Shown: positions 18,201 through 28,103, counted from the first letter of the stretch. The stretch is 64,000 nt of DNA from an uncultured bacterium (GCA_937949615.1 CALEDQ010000031.1:62001-126000); one strand, 5' to 3'. Notes: generated by a model from the letters alone, not told the origin. Numbers and translations: made by a program.

Positions 18201-21200
18201 AGTTTCACTGCCGCTGGCGGTGGTTGCCTGCATCGATTCGGTTTTGATCGAAGCGACAACCGGGCCTCGCGATCTTACCAGCACGGTGCCGGAGGCTCCG
18301 TCGAAGACGTTGCCGGTCAGGTCGGTTGCTCTGGTTTTCCAGGTATATTCACCCTGAGGCAATGAGTTGGCGACTGTCACAGAAGTCGTGAATGTAGCGG
18401 TATTCCCAGCGAAGCTGGTGCAGACACAGGCAATCCCGGCTGAGGTTGTGGCAATGCTGAGCGTCGGGGTTGCTTTTTCATAGAGAGGTTCGTTGAAGGT
18501 AAGGGTGAAAGTGGCGGCCCCGGCTGCGCCTGAACTCAAATACAGCCCGGTGCTGATCTGCGATGAAGTCAGAACCGGTGCGGCCCGGTCAACGACCAGA
18601 ACCGCAGTCGATGCGAGGCCGGTGGCGAAGTTGCCGGCTCCGTCGACCACTGTCATGCCATAGGTTCCGTCGGGAAGGGCAGTTGCACTGTTGTCGGTGG
18701 CAGTCATACTGTAGCTGTAGTTGCTTGTGCCGGTTGAAGGCGTCATCAGATAAGTTCTGGTGGCGATGCCATTAGCCAGCAGGAGTCTGGCCGGGCCACT
18801 GGCATCGTCGGTTTCTGCCGCAGTCACCAGATTTCCGTGCAGAGCCGGGTTATGGTAGTAAAGAGGCTTGACCGAGGCGGGCGAAACATTACTGATGGTG
18901 AGGGTGCCGACATCCGGCCCGACAGCGTCATAGATCAGATCGAGAGTCGAGGTGGCGCTGTAGTTGCCAAGGTTGTCGAGAACCGTGAAGCGATGCAGCT
19001 TCGAGTTGATCAGACCAGGTGTTCCGAAGAACGCTGCGTCAACTGCGGCTATGCCTTCAGTGCCGCTGGCGGCAAGATCTATCGTTCTTACGAGAACATT
19101 GGTGCTGTCATAAAGCTTGATCTGGTGCGGGGTTGAGTGAGGCCCTTCGCTGTAAGCGACCGTGAGAGTTGCCACGCTTGGCAGAACTACGGGGCTGAAG
19201 GGCTGATTGAGCAGATCGGTGTTTCCGCTTATCGGCTGCTGACGGCTGGTCAGGGTGGCGCTGAACAGCGGTTTTCTGGCATAGATTTCGACTGTAAAAG
19301 CACCATGCAGAGTCTGAGCGATCGGGTTGCCGGCATAGTCTCTCGCCTGCGAAATGATGTAGCTGTAGGTGCCAGGTGCGAACGTATCGTCTATGGCTTT
19401 TTCAGAAACGAAATTACAGGTAAAGTCGTCTGACCAGCTGACGAATTTAAGGGGCGCTTCTTTTGACAACGGAGTCGTCGATGCAATGACCACGACTGGC
19501 TGAATACCAGTCTGCATTCTTTCAGAAAAGATGATCTGGAAACTGCCACCATTGGCTGCAACTGCGCCGATGCGGGGCGAGCCGAGGGTGGCGCTCGGTG
19601 AAGCGGCAGCGACTGCAGGTTCGGTGCTGTCAACGACAACCTGGAAAGTTGAGGTGGCACCGACCGAGAAGTTGCCGGCAAAATCAGCGGTGCTGACGGT
19701 ATAGAGCCCCTCCGGCAGGGTTCCGCCGAACAGACCTGTATGAGTGGTTGTGGCTGAGGCCAGATCGAAGGTGTAGGTGGCTGTTCCTGAGGCAACAAGC
19801 CTGATGCTGTCGGTTGCTGCAGTTGTCAGAGTAATGGCTGCAGAACCGTTTACGATCGGCGAGAAATAACGGATGCCGGCACTGGCGATACCAAAACCGC
19901 CATCGTTGAATGTGAGTGTATCAACCGTTGCTGAAGCCCGGTCTAGATACAGAGTTCTGTTAAGATAGCCGGTTTCGGGTCCGATATTTCCGAGGTTGTC
20001 GATAATTCTGAAAGCGTAATGCCCGTCACGATCCGGCCCGGTCGGAATTGTCCATGAGGCAAGATTTCCCGGGAACTCGGCGATATATGAACCGGCATCG
20101 ATTGCAAGAGTGGCGACGTTGATCCGGTCTGGGCTGTAGACCAGTAACTGATGTGGCCAGTTGAGCGGAGGTATGCTGCTGTAATCAAGTCTGACTGAGG
20201 CAGAGCCGCTTGGGTCGACGAGAGTGCTGTAGTGACTGTTCTGCAGCACGCTGTTACCAAAGATATCTGGTTGCAGACTGAGAACCGTGACTGGTGCCGC
20301 CGGTCCCTTCGACTGAACATCGAGGGTGAAGTTGCCGGCGGGGTTGAGCGGGTTGGCTGCCAGGTCTTTGACCGAGCCGGGGTTGGTGATCCGGTAGGTA
20401 TAAATCCCGGAGGGGTGTAGAACGTCGATGTCAAAACGGTTAACATAATAGGCTGTGGTGGCAATCGTTGTGTCTGCCCAGCCGACAAAATCCATGGCAA
20501 TGACTCTTGAGCTGGTGGCAAGTTCCAGCAGAGGCATGACGGTATTGTCAATTCTTTCTGAGAAGGTGACGGTGAAGGTAGCCATGCGGGCAGCGGTAAT
20601 GCCGATAACCGTCGAGGGCTGTATGGCCAGGACGGTCGGGCTGGCATTGTCAACGGTCAAAGAGAGAGTTGCGAGGCCGGTGTGCTGATTGCCGGCTGCG
20701 TCGGCGATACCGATCGAGTAGGTGCCCGGCGCCAGAACCGGGGGCAGGTTGCTGCCAAAAGTGGTTGAGTAACTTGAACTGCGGGTCATGCTGACGGTTG
20801 CGGTTGCCAGAACTGCTTCAGAGGCAATGGTCAGGCGCAGAGCATCGGTAGCCGGGCTGTTGGCGACGGCAGTGAGGTTCCCCAGACTGAGGCTGTTGTA
20901 ATAATAGATCCCCTGGCTGATGGTGGCGATACCGACCAGATCAAAGGATGTCAGAGCTGGAGCACTGCTGTCATAGATGATTTCGAGAAGACTGCCGGTC
21001 AGGTTGCCGGCATTGTCGACCAGCTTCACTGTGATCGGCTCGGGGCCAATGTTGCCCAGTGCCGGTGCGAAGTCTGCGTTGCTGAAAGTTGCGGTGGCAG
21101 TAGTGCCGGCGCCGATGACGACGTTGGTGCTGCCGATGAGCGCGCCGGTTGAATTATAGAATCTTGCGACGTGAGGCAGATTTTCGGTCGGAATTTTCTG

Positions 21201-24200
21201 ATAGGTTATTGAAAGGTCGGCGGTTGTGGTGACCGCAAAACTGAGCGGCTGATTGATAACTTCGGTCGGTGATATGGTCGGCTGCACGGTTCTGAGAACC
21301 ACACCGCCCGGCGCTACCGGCGGAGCATTTGAGAGAACTCTGACGTCGCGGCTGGTGCTGACGAGGAGATTGCCAGCGGTATCGGCGCCGCCTGAAATGG
21401 TGTAGGTCCAGGTGCCATTTGGCGTGTCGACGGTTATTGCCTGAAGATTTTTGAATACCGCTCTCTGATTGCTGTTTTCCCAATGTGAGAAGATAAAGTT
21501 GATGTTGGTCGTGCCGGTAGAAAGCACAAGACCGGGGTGCATGACTGCCGAAGTTTCCATGGGTTCACTGAAGTTCACCTGGAACAAACCTGCATCAGCA
21601 TTGGTGACGCCAATTACGTCGCCAGGAACGACAGAAAGAACTGTTGGAATGACATTGTCGATGGTGAATGCGGCCGAAGCGGTGGTAAAACCCGTGCCGG
21701 TAACGGTTCGATCGGAACGGTTATAGACAAATGATGCAATCAGACCATTGACCGGGTTGTCGAAGATGTCTTTGATATCGAACAGCTGAAGAGTCGCAGG
21801 GGTCTGATAGTCGACCGCGGCAGTGAACGCTTCTGAGGTTTTGAAAGAAGCGATATTGATGGTTGCCCCGTTCAGAGTTCTGGTTGACCAGCCGGTAAAA
21901 GTGCCCGAAGCGATGCGGGCGCCGTCACTCTGTCTGAAAATAGCTGCTGCCGGTGTCATGGCGGTTGCAAAAGGAATGGCAACACCGCTGGCGGTTTGCG
22001 CCGGCGCGAGCTCGAATTCAAAAATAAAGTTTCCGGTGTCTTCTTTTGTCGGTGGTATGTCGGAGACAGCACAGGCGCTGATACTTGCCGGAACGCTGAC
22101 GGTCATCGTCGATACGTCGACGTTGCCCGGGCCAAGAGGCAGGTAGGCACTGTTCGTTACGCCCCACCAATTGCTGAAGGCGCCCGAATCGACCTTGATG
22201 CCCCAGGTCGGGTTAACGCTGGCAGTATAAAGATTGAGAATGTTGGTGACGTCGGCAGAAGTCAGTTCGATTCTGGCGGCGGTGCTGGCAAGATCGTTTG
22301 CCCCTGCAGCTGCGGTGAGATCTTTGCAGGCGAGGGTGACAAAGGTGCCGGTATCCATATTGTAGAGATGGATGCGGTTTTTGAAAGAATTGAACGCTTT
22401 GGCATCGGTTGGAATCGGCTCGCTGATGCTGGGCATGGTATCGTCGTCGAAAGCTTTGTAGTCGTTGCTGAAAAGCAGAACTCTGTCAGAAAAGTTGAAC
22501 GAAAGGGTTCCCGAGCCAAGATGCAGTTTTGGAGCCGGGGTTCCTTTGATCAGGAGCGTCGGAATTGGTGTGACACCGCGATTGTCGGTAATGACGAGGG
22601 GTGAACTGTATGAATAATAGGTCAGAGGTTTATCGAGGTCGTCTTTGAGAAAGCGGCGGCTGGCATTTCTCTGAGCAAATTTAAGGGTTTTGGCGCCGGC
22701 GCCGAGTTTCTTCGCGATCCAGTCGCGGCCGGTGGTTGACATGATGATTCTCAGGGTGGTGCCTTCGGCGTTCCACTGCATGCCGATGGTATCGCTTGCC
22801 TGGAAACAATAGGCAGCGCGGTAGTCGACCTGATCGAATGGATCGACAATGCCGGCGGGCGGATTATCGACAAAAAGAACCGCATCAGAAGCGACGAATG
22901 ATGTGCCAGTTGCCATCGTTTTGTTGAAAACAAAATCGAGGGTGATCGAAGCCGGCCAGGTGTGGGTCATCGTCAGGCTGGTGATACGTGCGGGCTCTCT
23001 GAAAGATGAATCTGTTATGGCAATAGGCTGAAAATTGGCTTTTGGCAGCCAGTTCCCGGCCAGATCCTTGATCGGGGCAGTGTCGGTGCTGAGAAGTTCG
23101 AGATACAGCGGGGTCGAAGCCCAGCCGGCAACGGTTTTTCGGCCGGTTGAGGTCAGAATGAACTCATAGTCGAAGAAACCGAGCGATGAGGTCGCGAGAG
23201 TATCGCTGCCGAGTTCCATCTTGACAACGCTGCCGATCGGAACGGTGTTGCTGCCGACCAGGCGCCACATGAGCGGTGCCGGAGCGGTGGCGATTTCAGA
23301 AAATGAGACGTTGAGGCGGGTGCCGTCAAATTCGGCACTGGTGATTGCTGGGCGTTTTGTATCGACTCTGAAAGTCTGGCTGCCGGTTGCTGCATTGCCC
23401 GCTTCATCGAGCAGAGTTATCGAAAATTCTGCGGTTGTATCTTCAACCTGAGAGTAGGTCGACAGATTGACTCCGGTTGAAGTGGAGGCGACAGATCCTG
23501 AAAGCGCCGTTATCGCAAGTTTTGCCGGTGCACCGGTAATTGCAGAAAGATTGAGATAGGCGCTGGTTACCTGGGCGCCGTTCAGGAAAGTTGCACTTGC
23601 GAGAAGCAGATCGGGTGAAGTGCCAGAGGCGACGTTCAGGAACAGGTTCGATCCGGCAGCGATCAGGTCGTTGTTCGGGCTCAGCCAGAATGAATGACTT
23701 GCGAGCTGCGGGGCAACGTTCTTAACGGTGAATGTTGAAATTCCGGTCGAGATGGTTGCGACGTTCAGAGCGTCATCGATTGCAGATAACTGGTAGGTGA
23801 GTGAGTTGAGAACGAGCGGACCCCAGTTGCTGAGGTCGTTGCCCACGGTAAATGAGGCTTCATGTCTGTTGCTGGTTGCATTGAAAACCAGCGAGGCGGT
23901 TGCGATGTGAGTGGTGCCTGAACTCAGGGTTGCAGAAGCGACGGCATCTATCGATGCGCTGACGCTGGCAAAAACAACCAGAACATCGTTGATGTTTGAA
24001 ACGCCGGCAAGAGGATTGTCACCATTTGTCTGAGAAATCACGATTCCATGATTTGAAAACGACGGGAAGTGGCAATCTACTGAGGTGACCGCATTCGATT
24101 CAACTGTGACTTCGTTTGCGTTTGGGTCGGTAACTTTTGCTGTAAATTTGTAATTGGTGTATTCCCGGCTTGTAACTGCTGTAGTGGTTGCCAGCGTAAA

Positions 24201-27200
24201 GGTTTTAGCCAGATTGTCAGCGGTCATCATGGCATTGGCCGGCCCGCCGATTGCTGTCAGGTCGACGGTCGCCGTTCCGAGGGTTTCGGCTGCGTCAAGA
24301 CTGATCGTAAAAGTGGCAAGAATGCCAGAACGCATGGCTGCGGGCATGCCCTGCCAGGTGACGGTCATGCTGTTGATAATGGGCGCTTTATTATCAACCG
24401 GAGTAACCGGCTGGGTCTGCGAGGCAACAAAGTTGCGGCCGCCGTCGCGAACCTTGACCAGCCATGATTCGTTCGTGCCGTTGAAGGTTCCGGCAGGAAC
24501 GGTCGTTGTCAGTTCATACCAGTCACTGCCGCTCGGGTTATTGGTCATCGGAGTGGCTGAATCAAGGCCGAATGAGCTCAGGTCGATGGTGGGCGGAACA
24601 CGGTTCCAGCCGTCGATTTCATCGATATTGTCGAGTATTTCAGCGCGATAGAGTATCTGGCTGCCAACTCTGGCGGTACCACCACCGATAACCATGGCGC
24701 TTACCGAAGCAATGGTCGGAATATAGCAGTCGGTTCTATATCTGATGTTCGGGTCAGTCTGTACCGAAAACAGGTTGCCTGAGCGGTCATACATTGTGGC
24801 GACAAAGCTGTATGGGTAGGCATAGCGGTCGCTTTTGTCTGCTGTAAAAGTGGCGACATCGAAGACAAGTGTGTATGAAGCGGTGTCTGAAGCCGTCATT
24901 CTGACGAAATCGCCAGGACCTGCGATAAGTTTGAGCGAATCGTCGACATACTCGAGCCCGTTCTGGGCGACCTGATAGACGTAAATGGTCGCAGTTGCAT
25001 GGTCGTCGATGATTTCGCGGGTGAATGGCAGATTGAAATGCAGATTCTTGTGATGATTAACCAGGGTGTTGTTATCACCGCTGTCGGCAATCTGCGCCGT
25101 TCGGCGGGTTACCGTGAGTTTGAGTATTCCGGGATCAGGCGGGTTCTGGTCGAAAAGTGGTATGCTGATCGAAGCGACGACAGGTGTCAGAGCGGTGCCG
25201 GTCGCCGGGGCGTTTGTGGCATTGTCGGTAATTGTCAGCGGAAAAGTGGCACCCAGATTGGTGGTGCCGGTGGCAACGGTGAAAGTATAGGTGAATTTGC
25301 CGCCGGCGAAAGTCAGGGCCTGTGCAGCATTCAAACCGGCGTCGCGCAGGTCGGCGGTAACGGTGTGCCCGTCGAAGGCCGGCGAAGCTGAGGTCGATGC
25401 AAGCTGAACTTCTAGCATGACCTGATCGCCAATAATAACGTATGGCGGGTTTTTCTGGCTGATCATGGTGTATGTGGCAATCTGAATCAGCGGCGGTTCA
25501 TTATCGAGAGGCATCTGGTTGGTGTTGCCCTGTATCAGATGACCAATTACGTTATCAGGTATCGTCGGATCGAAAACAGTGTCACTTACGGCGACCGGAA
25601 ATCCGGTCGATTCATCACGGGCCAGTCCGGCAACGCTTGAATTGGCAAGCACGAAGCTGGCACTGAAGGTATTGGCAGCAGTCTGAGGCAGAATGACAGC
25701 TGAAGGGCTGCCAATCGAGCTGAGATTGACAGATACCGAACCGTTTTCAACCCCGATTGCATTGACCGTGACCGTAAAAAGACTGCCAACCTTGATCGGG
25801 TTGTCGGTTGAGGTCAGAACGGCGCTGTTGATAACCGGCAGTGTGCTGTCGATCGCTATTGCCGGCGAGGTGAACCGCTGCACAATGCGGGTTCCGAATT
25901 TGTCTAATGCCGTTACCAGAAACTGCCAGGAATTGTCGTCTTCAAGGGCTCCGGCATTGATCGTATAGACTGCCCGATAATTGTCGGTGCTCGGCACCTG
26001 AGTCATGTTAAGACTGGCCGGCCCGCCAATGCTGCTCAGATCGACCGAAACGCTCAGTGGCGTTATACTTCCCGAGACCGGAATGGTAGCTATAAGTTCA
26101 AGTTTGCAGGTCGCCGTTGCGTAATCATTGGGCGAATCTGTATTGTTCGGATTGAGAACATTGGCCGAGATGGTCAGGTCGCGGTTATAAAAGCTGTATG
26201 AGGGGGTGGTGGCCGTGACCGTGTGAGCTGGAACCGCAGGCGTCTGAATTGTGTCATTAACATAGACAGTAAAGCTTGCCCGCCCTTCGAAGTAGGGAAC
26301 TGCGCCGCCATTTCCCTGCGGCAGAGTGAAAGTTCCCGAGTAAAGGTTTCCTGACTGCAGATTGAGGGTTGCCATACCCAGGCCCAGAGCGGCAAGGTCG
26401 ACCTGTACCTGACCAGTTTCGATCTGATTGGCTTCAGCCGTGATCGTGAAATCTTCACCATAAAGAACGGTTGGCTGGCCGCTGGTGATGGTTATGTTGC
26501 CAATGGTCGGCACGACATTGTCGATTCTGACGGCCGGGGTTGTGGCCTGTAAAACCAGATTTCCAGCCGTATCACGGGCTGTGACCACAAAAGTATACTG
26601 AATTGCATCTTCGGTAGTGCCCGGGTTGATCTGATAGACACAGCGGTAGTCGGTTACCAGGCTGCCGGTCATGGCCTGTGCGGCCGGTCCGCCGATCGGA
26701 GACAGGTCGGCAGTTACGGTAAGAGTGTCAGGAGTGACATTGATCGGAATTGATGCGACTATTTCGACCCAGCAGGTTGAGGTTGCTACATCATAAGGCG
26801 AGTCTGCGAGATTTGGCTGCAGGCAGTTGGCGTTGAGGTAATTGTAGGCCGGTGTATCGAGGTCAATGGCGAAGGTGCGATTGACTACGGTTGAGTTGCC
26901 GGTATCGTCGATAAAGGTGAATGAGGCGACAATAGCATTGCTTTTGATGGCAGCTTTCGAAAGAACCACATCGGTCTGCCATACGGCCGGATTATTGGCG
27001 CCGGATGAAGAGATCAGGTTCATGGTAAGCCCGGTCTGAATGGCGGCGGGGTTGGCACCGGCATTCAGGTCTGGTACAGAGACGTAGACAGTCTCATTGT
27101 CGTAGTTCGAAACGGTCGCGGTGAGGCGGATAACGTCGCCGGCCAGGGCAGTAGCATTTCCTGACATTATGGTGACGCGGGTTTCACCGGCATTAACAAC

Positions 27201-27941
27201 CGGCGGGCGGGTATCGAGAACAAAATCGTTTGAAATATACTGAACCAGCGGGTTAACCGGGTCTTTGAGAGAGATGGTCAGAGGGCCGGTATATTCACGG
27301 TTATTCAGGTAGGTTTGGGTCGTGGCGTCGAGGGTCAGACTGAAATTTGTGCCTGAAACATAAGGGATCGGAACATTGTTACCGCCGCCAATCGGTGTAA
27401 GGTTTACATTGGCAGTTGTTCCGCCGAGTGGAGTGGCCTGATATTTGGTGTCGCTTATCGCGATGGTAATATTCTGACCGTTTTTTACCAGCAGAGGTGA
27501 AACGTCGGGATTAGTTCCCAATACCTGGTCGAGGTCAACATAAATGTCGTTTGAATCTGATGAGGCATTTGTCCCATCATTAGCGCTGGCAGTGACAATT
27601 ACGTCTACGAGTGTGTTGTAGTTAAGGCCTGCTACCCATTCTGTCAGTCTGATGTCGGCTCGATAAAGACCGGTTGCGGCGTTCTGCTGTGTCATTATAA
27701 CCGGGCCAAGGCCAAACCCTGCAAAGTCAGCCACAGGCGGAACTGCCCAGGCGGTCGCACCGGTATAGGTTGCGATGGCTTCAACTCTCACCGTGTCATT
27801 AAAATTGGTGTAACCGTTGGCATCAGCATCTATATTTCTGGTCAGGCTTACGGCGGTTACTGTAGTCGCGGCAAAAGCTTCTGACGCAAAAAATAATTGC
27901 AGCAGGACTAAAGCGAAGAACAGCAGACTCGATCGCTTCAT
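15261..27941 (-). CDS. Giant secreted Ig-repeat protein A with FlgD-like C-terminal tail
   Basis: The protein has 4226 residues. The ATG at 27941 follows an AAGGAGAC ribosome site, and a signal peptide ends at SEAFA (residue ~24). About 13 Ig/cadherin-like domains fill the N-terminal ~1500 residues, with boundary motifs such as DNEPP, DNKAP and DTKRP. Residues of the middle section hold four copies of a ~340-residue three-domain block that begins with an SbsA-like domain (FSEPM, FSERI, FSERM, FNEPL). Giant B has one such block, which explains most of the size difference. The end matches giant B closely: a segment starting GRDLTPPVI, then a FlgD-type Ig tail (about 4115-4226) with QYPNPARTRG and DGKTVANGVYIARIEV. 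It is probably a cell-surface or extracellular fibre or adhesin. Lipoprotein A follows after 4 bases. No enzymatic domain was recognised. Confidence 0.88.
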   Translation of the reverse strand: MKRSSLLFFALVLLQLFFASEAFAATTVTAVSLTRNIDADANGYTNFNDTVRVEAIATYTGATAWAVPPVADFAGFGLGPVIMTQQNAATGLYRADIRLTEWVAGLNYNTLVDVIVTASANDGTNASSDSNDIYVDLDQVLGTNPDVSPLLVKNGQNITIAISDTKYQATPLGGTTANVNLTPIGGGNNVPIPYVSGTNFSLTLDATTQTYLNNREYTGPLTISLKDPVNPLVQYISNDFVLDTRPPVVNAGETRVTIMSGNATALAGDVIRLTATVSNYDNETVYVSVPDLNAGANPAAIQTGLTMNLISSSGANNPAVWQTDVVLSKAAIKSNAIVASFTFIDDTGNSTVVNRTFAIDLDTPAYNYLNANCLQPNLADSPYDVATSTCWVEIVASIPINVTPDTLTVTADLSPIGGPAAQAMTGSLVTDYRCVYQINPGTTEDAIQYTFVVTARDTAGNLVLQATTPAVRIDNVVPTIGNITITSGQPTVLYGEDFTITAEANQIETGQVQVDLAALGLGMATLNLQSGNLYSGTFTLPQGNGGAVPYFEGRASFTVYVNDTIQTPAVPAHTVTATTPSYSFYNRDLTISANVLNPNNTDSPNDYATATCKLELIATIPVSGSITPLSVSVDLSSIGGPASLNMTQVPSTDNYRAVYTINAGALEDDNSWQFLVTALDKFGTRIVQRFTSPAIAIDSTLPVINSAVLTSTDNPIKVGSLFTVTVNAIGVENGSVSVNLSSIGSPSAVILPQTAANTFSASFVLANSSVAGLARDESTGFPVAVSDTVFDPTIPDNVIGHLIQGNTNQMPLDNEPPLIQIATYTMISQKNPPYVIIGDQVMLEVQLASTSASPAFDGHTVTADLRDAGLNAAQALTFAGGKFTYTFTVATGTTNLGATFPLTITDNATNAPATGTALTPVVASISIPLFDQNPPDPGILKLTVTRRTAQIADSGDNNTLVNHHKNLHFNLPFTREIIDDHATATIYVYQVAQNGLEYVDDSLKLIAGPGDFVRMTASDTASYTLVFDVATFTADKSDRYAYPYSFVATMYDRSGNLFSVQTDPNIRYRTDCYIPTIASVSAMVIGGGTARVGSQILYRAEILDNIDEIDGWNRVPPTIDLSSFGLDSATPMTNNPSGSDWYELTTTVPAGTFNGTNESWLVKVRDGGRNFVASQTQPVTPVDNKAPIINSMTVTWQGMPAAMRSGILATFTISLDAAETLGTATVDLTAIGGPANAMMTADNLAKTFTLATTTAVTSREYTNYKFTAKVTDPNANEVTVESNAVTSVDCHFPSFSNHGIVISQTNGDNPLAGVSNINDVLVVFASVSASIDAVASATLSSGTTHIATASLVFNATSNRHEASFTVGNDLSNWGPLVLNSLTYQLSAIDDALNVATISTGISTFTVKNVAPQLASHSFWLSPNNDLIAAGSNLFLNVASGTSPDLLLASATFLNGAQVTSAYLNLSAITGAPAKLAITALSGSVASTSTGVNLSTYSQVEDTTAEFSITLLDEAGNAATGSQTFRVDTKRPAITSAEFDGTRLNVSFSEIATAPAPLMWRLVGSNTVPIGSVVKMELGSDTLATSSLGFFDYEFILTSTGRKTVAGWASTPLYLELLSTDTAPIKDLAGNWLPKANFQPIAITDSSFREPARITSLTMTHTWPASITLDFVFNKTMATGTSFVASDAVLFVDNPPAGIVDPFDQVDYRAAYCFQASDTIGMQWNAEGTTLRIIMSTTGRDWIAKKLGAGAKTLKFAQRNASRRFLKDDLDKPLTYYSYSSPLVITDNRGVTPIPTLLIKGTPAPKLHLGSGTLSFNFSDRVLLFSNDYKAFDDDTMPSISEPIPTDAKAFNSFKNRIHLYNMDTGTFVTLACKDLTAAAGANDLASTAARIELTSADVTNILNLYTASVNPTWGIKVDSGAFSNWWGVTNSAYLPLGPGNVDVSTMTVSVPASISACAVSDIPPTKEDTGNFIFEFELAPAQTASGVAIPFATAMTPAAAIFRQSDGARIASGTFTGWSTRTLNGATINIASFKTSEAFTAAVDYQTPATLQLFDIKDIFDNPVNGLIASFVYNRSDRTVTGTGFTTASAAFTIDNVIPTVLSVVPGDVIGVTNADAGLFQVNFSEPMETSAVMHPGLVLSTGTTNINFIFSHWENSNQRAVFKNLQAITVDTPNGTWTYTISGGADTAGNLLVSTSRDVRVLSNAPPVAPGGVVLRTVQPTISPTEVINQPLSFAVTTTADLSITYQKIPTENLPHVARFYNSTGALIGSTNVVIGAGTTATATFSNADFAPALGNIGPEPITVKLVDNAGNLTGSLLEIIYDSSAPALTSFDLVGIATISQGIYYYNSLSLGNLTAVANSPATDALRLTIASEAVLATATVSMTRSSSYSTTFGSNLPPVLAPGTYSIGIADAAGNQHTGLATLSLTVDNASPTVLAIQPSTVIGITAARMATFTVTFSERIDNTVMPLLELATSSRVIAMDFVGWADTTIATTAYYVNRFDIDVLHPSGIYTYRITNPGSVKDLAANPLNPAGNFTLDVQSKGPAAPVTVLSLQPDIFGNSVLQNSHYSTLVDPSGSASVRLDYSSIPPLNWPHQLLVYSPDRINVATLAIDAGSYIAEFPGNLASWTIPTGPDRDGHYAFRIIDNLGNIGPETGYLNRTLYLDRASATVDTLTFNDGGFGIASAGIRYFSPIVNGSAAITLTTAATDSIRLVASGTATYTFDLASATTTHTGLFGGTLPEGLYTVSTADFAGNFSVGATSTFQVVVDSTEPAVAAASPSATLGSPRIGAVAANGGSFQIIFSERMQTGIQPVVVIASTTPLSKEAPLKFVSWSDDFTCNFVSEKAIDDTFAPGTYSYIISQARDYAGNPIAQTLHGAFTVEIYARKPLFSATLTSRQQPISGNTDLLNQPFSPVVLPSVATLTVAYSEGPHSTPHQIKLYDSTNVLVRTIDLAASGTEGIAAVDAAFFGTPGLINSKLHRFTVLDNLGNYSATSTLDLIYDAVGPDVGTLTISNVSPASVKPLYYHNPALHGNLVTAAETDDASGPARLLLANGIATRTYLMTPSTGTSNYSYSMTATDNSATALPDGTYGMTVVDGAGNFATGLASTAVLVVDRAAPVLTSSQISTGLYLSSGAAGAATFTLTFNEPLYEKATPTLSIATTSAGIACVCTSFAGNTATFTTSVTVANSLPQGEYTWKTRATDLTGNVFDGASGTVLVRSRGPVVASIKTESMQATTASGSETLINQPFSFLVNPGVSTFSVQLGGAPDGNPTLVYLHYMLEGSVVASYPLTLVGNAATFSWSIAQGPQPAQPTTYNMFLVDTNGDYSLEQLAWRLDNATPTVTGLSFTGGENDVANSIIYFNPFKHPFINTKFQAPAETEAPKLRVRSSNSTDTYELSPAGTGFWSTNFTGVYSRSTDTATRLPDGRYDIGMVDRAGNLAVSGSENLYRMVIDTQNPVVSTYTMYVASQPVSWFAPSAGNLDIFTVTAEPLSATGAFYLEITNIVGTRINRLPLVASAGALLATWNGRNDLGNLVADGDYTFRASDYAGNLASAAAKIRVIASEFKASSVTQISSTSAKIWFNQELKSSTVTTGSLNASPSLTFNTVAVAEPMAILFTASQKFAHNQIYQISVASGAAGVRSIYGASLSSSSNQIAFTADGEGPGIVSHDFSGLTSQKEFKIVFNETLDGSNAGNVAAYALKNSAGSSIALTQATLQTDQKSVKLTAAEDLVESQNYVITASGVTDILGNTGTGLPYTFQGRDLTPPVIKVSAFSNPANVNDIIVLASANEPLKSAPVLYVRHGSASTVSIGMQARTGNQLFMAGVSLNSANGSTGSLIVRGEDVSGNQGSGEGSFTIAYVAANIAAQILSADENLKLTFTENSLKKGTTVKILKHELAHDTSGNGLIMASLQKEMRSIRGLRASVASSREVQNSSELIPVSEGYEVSIDAEKVSRGFSMSFRLPATATAGLGLFNQSGSSWKFITSETADNAYSARLTSSQIVAVMRDVSAPRISLDQSLDLTEPLRSARPEFNGQIEEYGAGLNVAETMASINGGAPQPVTVDATGRFTFKPLSPLTNGDHELVIRAADQTGNLAQTAAIRFQVALPLQIDQIMQYPNPARTRGFIRISANSGSLTDDLVRIRIYDTAGHKVAALGNVRAVKENFAAGGSRYLYDIPWDLRNEDGKTVANGVYIARIEVLDPLNPALKVKKTCKLAVLR
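17560..21660. repeat. Four ~1.02-kb coding repeats inside giant protein A
   Basis: The strand motifs FSEPM, FSERI, FSERM and FNEPL are encoded near 21560, 20550, 19515 and 18490, a period of about 1010-1035 bases. Each copy also has a NQPFS-like or equivalent segment and a domain ending in an AGN motif. Boundaries are approximate, and the copies are diverged at sequence level. Confidence 0.75.
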
Positions 27942-28027
27942 TTTGTCTCCTTATTTCAGGCCTCTGATCAGCTTTTTAGCCAGCAGAGGAACAACCGGGA
28001 TCTATAATTTACAAGTATTCCTTGCAA

Positions 28028-28055
28028 TTATCGGCGTCTGACTATCAGAAAATTA
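28028..28055 (-). promoter_or_regulatory. Possible FliA (sigma-28)-like promoter of giant A
   Basis: On the minus strand, GCCGATAA (28035-28028) is an exact match to the flagellar sigma -10 element. TAATTTTC (28055-28048) matches about 5 of 8 of the -35 element, with a 12-base spacer instead of 11. Transcription would start about 80 bases before the giant A ATG. It lies in the divergent gap to the DUF2877 gene. Confidence 0.42.
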
Positions 28056-28103
28056 GTCACAAATGTTTTTGCAGCCGGTGCGTAGAAAATACGGCCGGAG
28101 TTG

